A DNA stretch of 57,382 bases from Prorocentrum cordatum (lineage: Eukaryota > Sar > Dinophyceae > Prorocentrales > Prorocentraceae), in contig CAUYUJ010017815.1 of the NCBI GenBank assembly GCA_963575745.1, positions 412,501 through 469,882 on the forward strand, written 5' to 3'. Under the pieces are notes generated by a model, which saw nothing but the letters and a program-made list of their open reading frames with translations, searched no databases and was not told the origin of the DNA. This document shows, in pieces, positions 52,229 to 57,382 of the stretch (its first letter is position 1; the number at the start of each line of letters is the position of its first letter). The position numbers were made by a program, and so were the translations under genes.

Positions 52229-53205
52229 ATGTGGAGCCCACAGACGTGGCGACAGTTCCACACTTCGCAGCCCCCCAGCCCCCCAGGGGGCCGCGAATCT
52301 TCGATGTGGTCCCCGTGCAAACCCACTCCGCGCGACCTCCCAGGAACCCACACGAGTGGCGACAGTTTCACATTTCGAAGCCCCCCAACGGGGCCGCGAG
52401 GGTTCAACTGGGCCACCGTAAAATTCCACTCCGTTCGACCTCCCAGGAGTCCACGGGAGCGGCGGCAGTTTCACATTTCGCAGCCCCACATGGAGCCGCG
52501 AGGTCTCGACGGGATCCTTGTACAGATCCACTCCGCTGGACTTCCCAGGAACCCAGAAAGTGGCGACAGTTTCACACTTCGCAGCCCCCAGGGAGCCGCG
52601 AGGTTTCAACTGGGTCCCCGTACAACTCCACTCCGCACGACCTCCCAGGACCCCACGAACTTGGCGACAGTTTCACACTTCGCAGCCGCGCAGGGAGCCG
52701 CGAGGTTTCAATTGGGCCTTCGTACAACTCCCACCCTCGCGACCTCCCAAGAGAGCACGATAATGATGACAGGTTCACACTTCGCAGCCCTGCAGGGAAC
52801 CGCAAGTTTTAATTTGATCCCCGGACAACTCCACCCCGCGCGACTTCTTGTGCGCACTCGAATGTGGCGACAGCTTACTTTTCGCAGCCCCCAAGGAGCC
52901 GCGAGGTTTCAACTGGGTCTCCGTAGTTCCACCCCGCGCGACCTCCCAGGAACCCACGGAGGTGGCACCAGCGTCACACTTCGCAGCCCCCCAGGGAGCC
53001 ACGAGGTCTCAACTGGGTCCCCGTGTAACCCCATCTCGCTGGACCTCCTGGGAGCCCACGAAAATAGTGACAAGTACACACTCCGCAGCCCCCCAGGGAG
53101 ACAGGAGGTCTCAACTGGGTCCCCGTGTAACCCCATCTCGCTGGACCTCCTGGGAGCCCACGAAAATAGTGACAAGCACACACTTCGCAGCCCCCCAGGG
53201 AGACA
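52229..53205 (+). repeat. 102-bp tandem array, about 10 units
   Basis: Units of about 102 bases built on TTCACACTTCGCAGCCCCC, GAGCCGCGAGGTTTCAACTG and CGCGACCTCCCAGGA. The last two units (GCAGCC at 53085 and 53187) are exactly 102 apart and nearly identical. As 102 is 34 codons, a frame of 387 codons stays open, but two other frames are open as well, so I do not call a gene. Confidence 0.9.
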
Positions 53206-54015
53206 GGAGGGGGCAGAGGAGAAAGCAAAAGGGGAAGGAGGAGGAAGGAGGTCGGAGAGCGCAGTGCTGCATTCAACACGAGAGCCCAACACAGGAGGAT
53301 TGGGAATCGAAACGGGAACCCTCCACAGGAGGGTTGGGAAACAGCGAAGGGCGAGAGGGAGGACATCGGAGGCAGGAGAGAGGAGGAGGTGAGGGAGGAG
53401 GGGAGACGCGACCATTATGTTATTTTCGAGCCGAGAACCCCATGCAGGATGGTTGGGGCAACATTGCGTAAGCATAAACTGTTGGATCTCCGCGGGGATG
53501 TTCTGGATCGGCTCTGGGTCCCTCTGGCGCCACCAGAGGCGCGCTCCGCGCGCCAGGGACGGTGGTTTAGCGCAGGTCCCGGGAACCCGTGACGACCTCC
53601 GAAAGTTCATTTTGTGTTGTTTTTCGTTCCCCTAAGCATGTTTGCCTTGTTGTGGCCTGCGGCGTCGGGAGGGCAGGCAGCCATGGCGTCGAAGTCACCA
53701 CGCCCAATGCGCGCTACGGTTGCGGCCAAAGGCGCCAGGGAGCACAAGCTGCTCTACTCCTTTTTCACAGGCGAAGTTGCAGCGGGGAGCGTGCTAGAGT
53801 ATGACACTGCATGCGCTGTGCGCTACGGGCATCAGGAGGGGGGCGATATGGCGCGGCAGAGCTCCCAAGAGACCAACAAATGTTGCCCCGAGCAGAAAAT
53901 TGGGGTGACCTCTTTTTTATGGGGAGGGAAGAGGCCCATGCTGCGGTTTTCGGTAGCATCACATCGCCGAGCCGTGCTGCAGCCTGTCCTCGAGCACAGG
54001 CTCCTTCAGGACCAG
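53206..54015. other. Unassigned with a J-like block
   Basis: 53490-53585 is related to element J. 53640-53990 has an open frame with mixed codon character; a coding origin is possible but unproven. Confidence 0.35.
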
Positions 54016-54200
54016 AGGAGGAGGAGGAGGAGGAGGAGGAGGAGGAGGAGGAGGAGGAGGAGGAGGAGGAGGAGGAGGAGGCCGGCTTTGACGTTGTGTC
54101 GCTAAGTCTGGCCAGCGAAAAATCGGAGGACATCGCAGCGCAGAAGAGGATTGGAAACCAGGAAGCCTCTCCTGGGGAGGGGCTTCCCATGCTCCTCAGC
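54016..54200 (+). other. (GAG)n and acidic exon-like island
   Basis: (GAG)n at 54016-54079, followed in the Glu frame by A-G-F-D-V-V-S-L-S-L-A-S-E-K-S-E-D-I-A-A. Codons have protein-like character. Compare 42719-42850, where poly-Glu is likewise followed by an acidic segment. Confidence 0.4.
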
Positions 54201-54401
54201 GGAAGGATGAGCGAGGGGGGAGGGGGGAGGGCCCCCCCCTCCCCCTCGCCCTTCCTTCCGCCCCTCTCTCCCTCCTGCCCCCGCCTCTCCCTCCCCTCCC
54301 TCTCCTCCCGCACCTCCCCATTCCTCGCTCGCCTCTCCCACGCCCCCGCTCCGCCCGGCCTTGCCTCTGGCGCGCCCCGGGGTGGTGGGGGTGGGCGGGC
54401 G

Positions 54402-54510
54402 GCGCGACCCGAGGACATCCGCTTCCTGGAGCGCGCGGCGCAGAACGCCGAGCGGGCGGTGGAGGCGGACCTGTCCTTCGCCAAGGACGGCGCGGGGATG
54501 CGAAACGGGA
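54402..54510 (+). other. Exon-like island, helical
   Basis: Reads R-P-E-D-I-R-F-L-E-R-A-A-Q-N-A-E-R-A-V-E then D-L-S-F-A-K-D-G. Strongly GC-ending codons and amphipathic helix pattern. It is in the same frame as the island at 54016-54200, separated by a C-rich stretch that could be an intron. Family unknown. Confidence 0.45.
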
Positions 54511-54599
54511 CGGAGGGCGGGGGTGGTGGCGTGACTGGGGGGGGGGGGGGCGTGGACGGGGAGGGGAAGAGGATGGTGGGGCGGGGGAGGGATGGGAAA

Positions 54600-54790
54600 A
54601 GCCGCCTCGCCTCCCCTTCCCTCGTGGCCCATCTCCCCAGTCCTTCCTGCCTTCTTTCCTCGCTCCCACCCTCCCTCCCCTCCCCTCTCCCCCCCTCTCC
54701 CTCCCTCCGCCCGGTCCCTCGCCCCTGTTTTGTTCATACATATGTGTATATATATACATATATATCTATATATACATATACACGTAGCAC
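54600..54790 (+). repeat. C/T tract followed by (TA)n
   Basis: CCCTCC-rich to 54725, then ATACATATGTGTATATATATAC to 54783. Fourth instance of this order in the window. Confidence 0.8.
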
Positions 54791-54938
54791 CCCGCAGTTG
54801 CGTATACGAGTGAGGGGGCGGCGGGGACGTCTGCAGTCTGCGAGGCTCTGAAGAAGCCCGCCGCACCCCGCAGTTGCGTATACGAATGAGGGGGCGGCGG
54901 GGACGTCTGCAGTCTGCGAGGCTCTGAAGAAGCCCGCC
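54787..54938 (+). repeat. 76-bp tandem duplication
   Basis: Units start at 54787 and 54863 with one mismatch, so this is a recent duplication. A scrap of the unit end (GCCCGCCGCAGGCGC) recurs near 54969. Confidence 0.95.
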
Positions 54939-55004
54939 GCAGGCGCAACATTTTCAAGCTATACAACGAGCCCGCCGCAGGCGCCGATTTTTGTTAAAAC
55001 AATG

Positions 55005-55203
55005 TAGGTGGGTCGCGGGATGGGTCGCAGGTGGGTCGCCGGTGGATCGACGGTGGGTCGCGGGTGGGTCGCGGGCCAGGTCGCGGGTGGGTCGCGGTTG
55101 GGTCGCGGTTGGGTCGCGGGTGGGTCGCGAGCGGGTCGCGGGGTGGGTCGTGGGTGGGTCGCGGGGTGGGTCGCGGGTGGGTCGCGGGCCGGGTCGCGGG
55201 GGG
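55005..55203 (+). repeat. GGGTCGCGGGTG short tandem array
   Basis: About 20 units of 10-12 bases (GTGGGTCGCG). G-rich on the + strand, followed by CAA triplets. It is not the usual TTTAGGG plant/alga-type telomere unit. Confidence 0.9.
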
Positions 55204-56254
55204 GACGACGACAACAAACAACAGCAACAACAACAACAACAATCAGTTTACCTTCATGCGCGATGTTTCCAGACGAAGCATGCGACCACCATCACAATAA
55301 CCATCCACATCATGGGGTCCGTTATTCCCATTCCCAGATCTCCCGCCCAATGAGGTCTTGCAAACACCTCCGGGGAATTGCAACATATCCCGCCTCGAAA
55401 ATACATGCCCGCGCCTTGCTGCGCCGATGCGAGACCGCCTTTGGAACCCCAGCGAAGGGTAAAGCACAAGGAAGTATCGAATGACAGGATTGCCTTGGTG
55501 AGGATGGGGGCTGTCGGCGGTGAGGCAAGGACCTGGCCCTGAATAGAAAGGGAGGAAGTCTCGAGCGGGGCTGCTGTTGTTGCTGGGAGCGGCGCCAATG
55601 CTGAAGAGTAGGGCGCTGGTCCAGCGTAGAACAAAACGATGTCTCGAGCAGGAACGCTGGTTTTGTCGGGACGGCGGCTTCCGGCGGCGAGGAGGGACAC
55701 CGCCTTGAGGAAGAGCCTCAGCACATCTTTCAATGCCATGAAGAGGATGTTTGACGCTTTGAAAAAGGAGGCCCTAGATTCTAAATTGGGCTACAATTCG
55801 ATTTCGGCTTCAGTTCTCAAGTACGTTGAAAGCATTCGAACACCGCCTTGAGGAACACCGCCTTGAGGAAGAGAGGAGGAAGCGTCGAGCGGGAACCGCG
55901 GTCTTGTCGGGACGGGGGCTGCCCGCGACAGACGAAGCCGACCGGCCGACGCCCACTTCTCTGAGAGCGCCTGGCCTCGCGGTGGCGCCGACCAGGCGAA
56001 GTCGACCGCGGGCGGAACCGACCCGCCTCCCCCTGCACCCACCCCGCCTTCCCTGCCCCGCCTATCCCCTGCTCGCTCCCACCCTCCCTCGCCTCCCCTG
56101 CCTCCGATCCCATCCCTCCCCCGTTCCTCCCCGCCCCTCTCTCTGCCCCCCCCTTCCTCCCCGCCCCCCCCCTCCCTGCCCTTTCCCCTCTCTCTCGCGT
56201 GCCGCCTGCCCTCCCCTTCCACGTCGCCGCGGGGCCCGCCCCCACCGCCTGGCG
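55204..56254. other. Unassigned
   Basis: A GCCTTGAGGAA motif occurs at 55691, 55846 and 55860. 56030-56220 is C/T-rich and could be an intron end. No gene is recognised. Confidence 0.35.
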
Positions 56255-56395
56255 CCCGCCGCGGGCGCGCCCGCGAAGGACCTGGCGGAGAAGGAGGCGA
56301 GCGGCGCGGCGGCCTGGTTCGCCAGCGTCGGCGACTGGTGCCACAGGGTCGCCGACGGGCGCGGCGGGCAAGCGGCGAAGCCTCGGCGAGGAGGA
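56255..56395 (+). other. Exon-like island after a pyrimidine tract
   Basis: Reads A-K-D-L-A-E-K-E-A-S-G-A-A-A-W-F-A-S-V then G-D-W-C-H-R-V-A-D-G-R. GC-ending codons, protein-like pattern. The long C/T-rich stretch before it resembles an intron 3' region. Family unknown; it may belong with the islands at 54.0-54.5 kb. Confidence 0.45.
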
Positions 56396-57271
56396 GGAGG
56401 GCGGGGTGGAGATGGGCCGGTCGCGACAAGGGCGGCCATCCCCGCCGCGCTTCAACATTTCCGGGGCCTCCGAGGGGGCGTCTCGTCGCCACGGCCGGGC
56501 TCGCGTCGAGGAGTTTGTGAGGACGGTCCGATTCCCCCCAGGAAGGGTATTGCAGGAGCAGGATGCTGCAAGCCTGATCTTCGCAGTTGCGAGGCATGCA
56601 CCGCGGCGACGAGTGAGGCCTCACTCACCCCAGGCCGTCCCTAGGCAACGGAGGTCGGCTTTGGTCAAAACCGATGCCCCCCTCGCCTGAGGTCATGGGT
56701 CCTGGGGGGGCCTCTTGCAGAACGGCGCGGGACCGAGTCTGAGCGGATGTGGGCTGGGGGGCCGCCGCTGCTTCAGTGCAGCGGCGGAATAGAATTGGGT
56801 CGACTGCGCCGACATTCGCGCGTATGCTTCCCGCGTAAGCGCCATCGTTTCCAATGTGGCGTGCCACGCTGGCAGCCCGCACAAGCCGCGGCGTAAGGTA
56901 TCCATGTCCTCTCGCGTAGCACCAGGTTCTTTTCGTCGCTCAGCGGGCCCTCCTCTAAGGGAGGCGAAGGGTATAGAGGGTGCGTGTGCCGTAGCGTCGA
57001 GGTGAGGGGCGCCTCGGGTCTGGAGTCGGCGCGGGGCTCCTGAAGGGAATCGCGACCCGGTTTCGGGGAAGAGGGGCGTCGCTTCTCGGGTGAGGCTCCT
57101 CTCGGAGGGTACCAGACTCTCCGCTTACGCCGATCCTGGCCGGGCCGGCCCTGGGCCCCAGATCGGGGCATGTCCCTGCCTGCCCAAGCCTGCAGGAGGT
57201 AGTTGGCGTCCTCCCGGACGTGTGGAGGGCTCGGACTGTCGAGGCAGGGATCAATCTACGACTGACATTCA
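56396..57271. other. Unassigned
   Basis: No motif or repeat was recognised. Confidence 0.3.
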
Positions 57272-57288
57272 CGACTACTACGACTACT

Positions 57289-57382
<94 letters not shown>
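57272..57382 (+). repeat. (CGA)n then (CTA)n microsatellite, cut by window end
   Basis: CGACTACTA units, then (ACG)n to about 57334, then (CTA)n to the last base. The true length is unknown. Confidence 0.95.

Noticed and set aside
55005-55203. Telomeric repeat
   Set aside because: The unit GGGTCGCGGGTG is not TTTAGGG or a close variant, and it is internal.
1-57382. Dinoflagellate spliced-leader gene or relict
   Set aside because: I looked for TTTTGGCTCAAG and its complement and did not see it. An exact search would settle this.

Overview
The window is GC-rich, repeat-saturated nuclear DNA with no intact protein-coding gene that I can recognise. It most resembles a dinoflagellate genome, perhaps a high-GC lineage such as Prorocentrum. 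This is an inference from four things: the LINE relics (YVDD-type reverse transcriptase, a C-P-x-C ... H-R-x-W-x-C knuckle, RNase H, and a cysteine-pair tail), short exon-like islands with GC-rich third codon positions, very low gene density, and dense triplet microsatellites. No operon, bacterial or organellar signal is seen, and no spliced-leader sequence, rRNA or tRNA was found.

Layout. 0.6-2.8 kb: decayed LINE relic A (+). 3.4-6.2 kb: (GGA)n tracts in unassigned DNA. 6.2-7.6 kb: four short-unit arrays, one split by a long fold-back. 9.07-11.64 kb: LINE B (-), 5'-truncated and flanked by an 18-bp direct repeat. 11.6-12.9 kb: (GGA)n/(TCC)n and a near-perfect 150-bp palindrome with flanking direct repeats. 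13.2-13.7 kb: a broken coding relic. 14.9-20.4 kb: a composite satellite with ordered hairpin modules, which recurs at 46.0-48.1 kb. 20.5-20.9, 25.8-27.5, 29.6-32.1, 37.5-38.2 and 52.2-53.2 kb: tandem arrays with units of about 42, 77, 80-90, 73 and 102 bp. 34.9-45.4 kb: six copies of a 150-165-bp AT-rich element E, mixed with several small terminal-inverted-repeat elements, one of which is nested in a copy of E. 49.6-51.0 kb: LINE relic C (-). 52.04-52.23 kb: a second large palindrome. 53.6-56.4 kb: exon-like islands separated by purine- or pyrimidine-rich DNA, possibly one intron-rich gene or its remains. 57.3 kb: a (CGA)n(CTA)n tract cut by the window end.

Few genes work together here. The content is best read as layers of mobile-element insertion and tandem amplification. 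The LINE relics supply most of the recognisable protein homology. The small non-autonomous elements (E, F, G, H, I, J, K) and the fold-backs show the kind of terminal structure expected of DNA transposition, but no transposase is seen. Most long open frames in the window are produced by repeats and are not proposed as genes.
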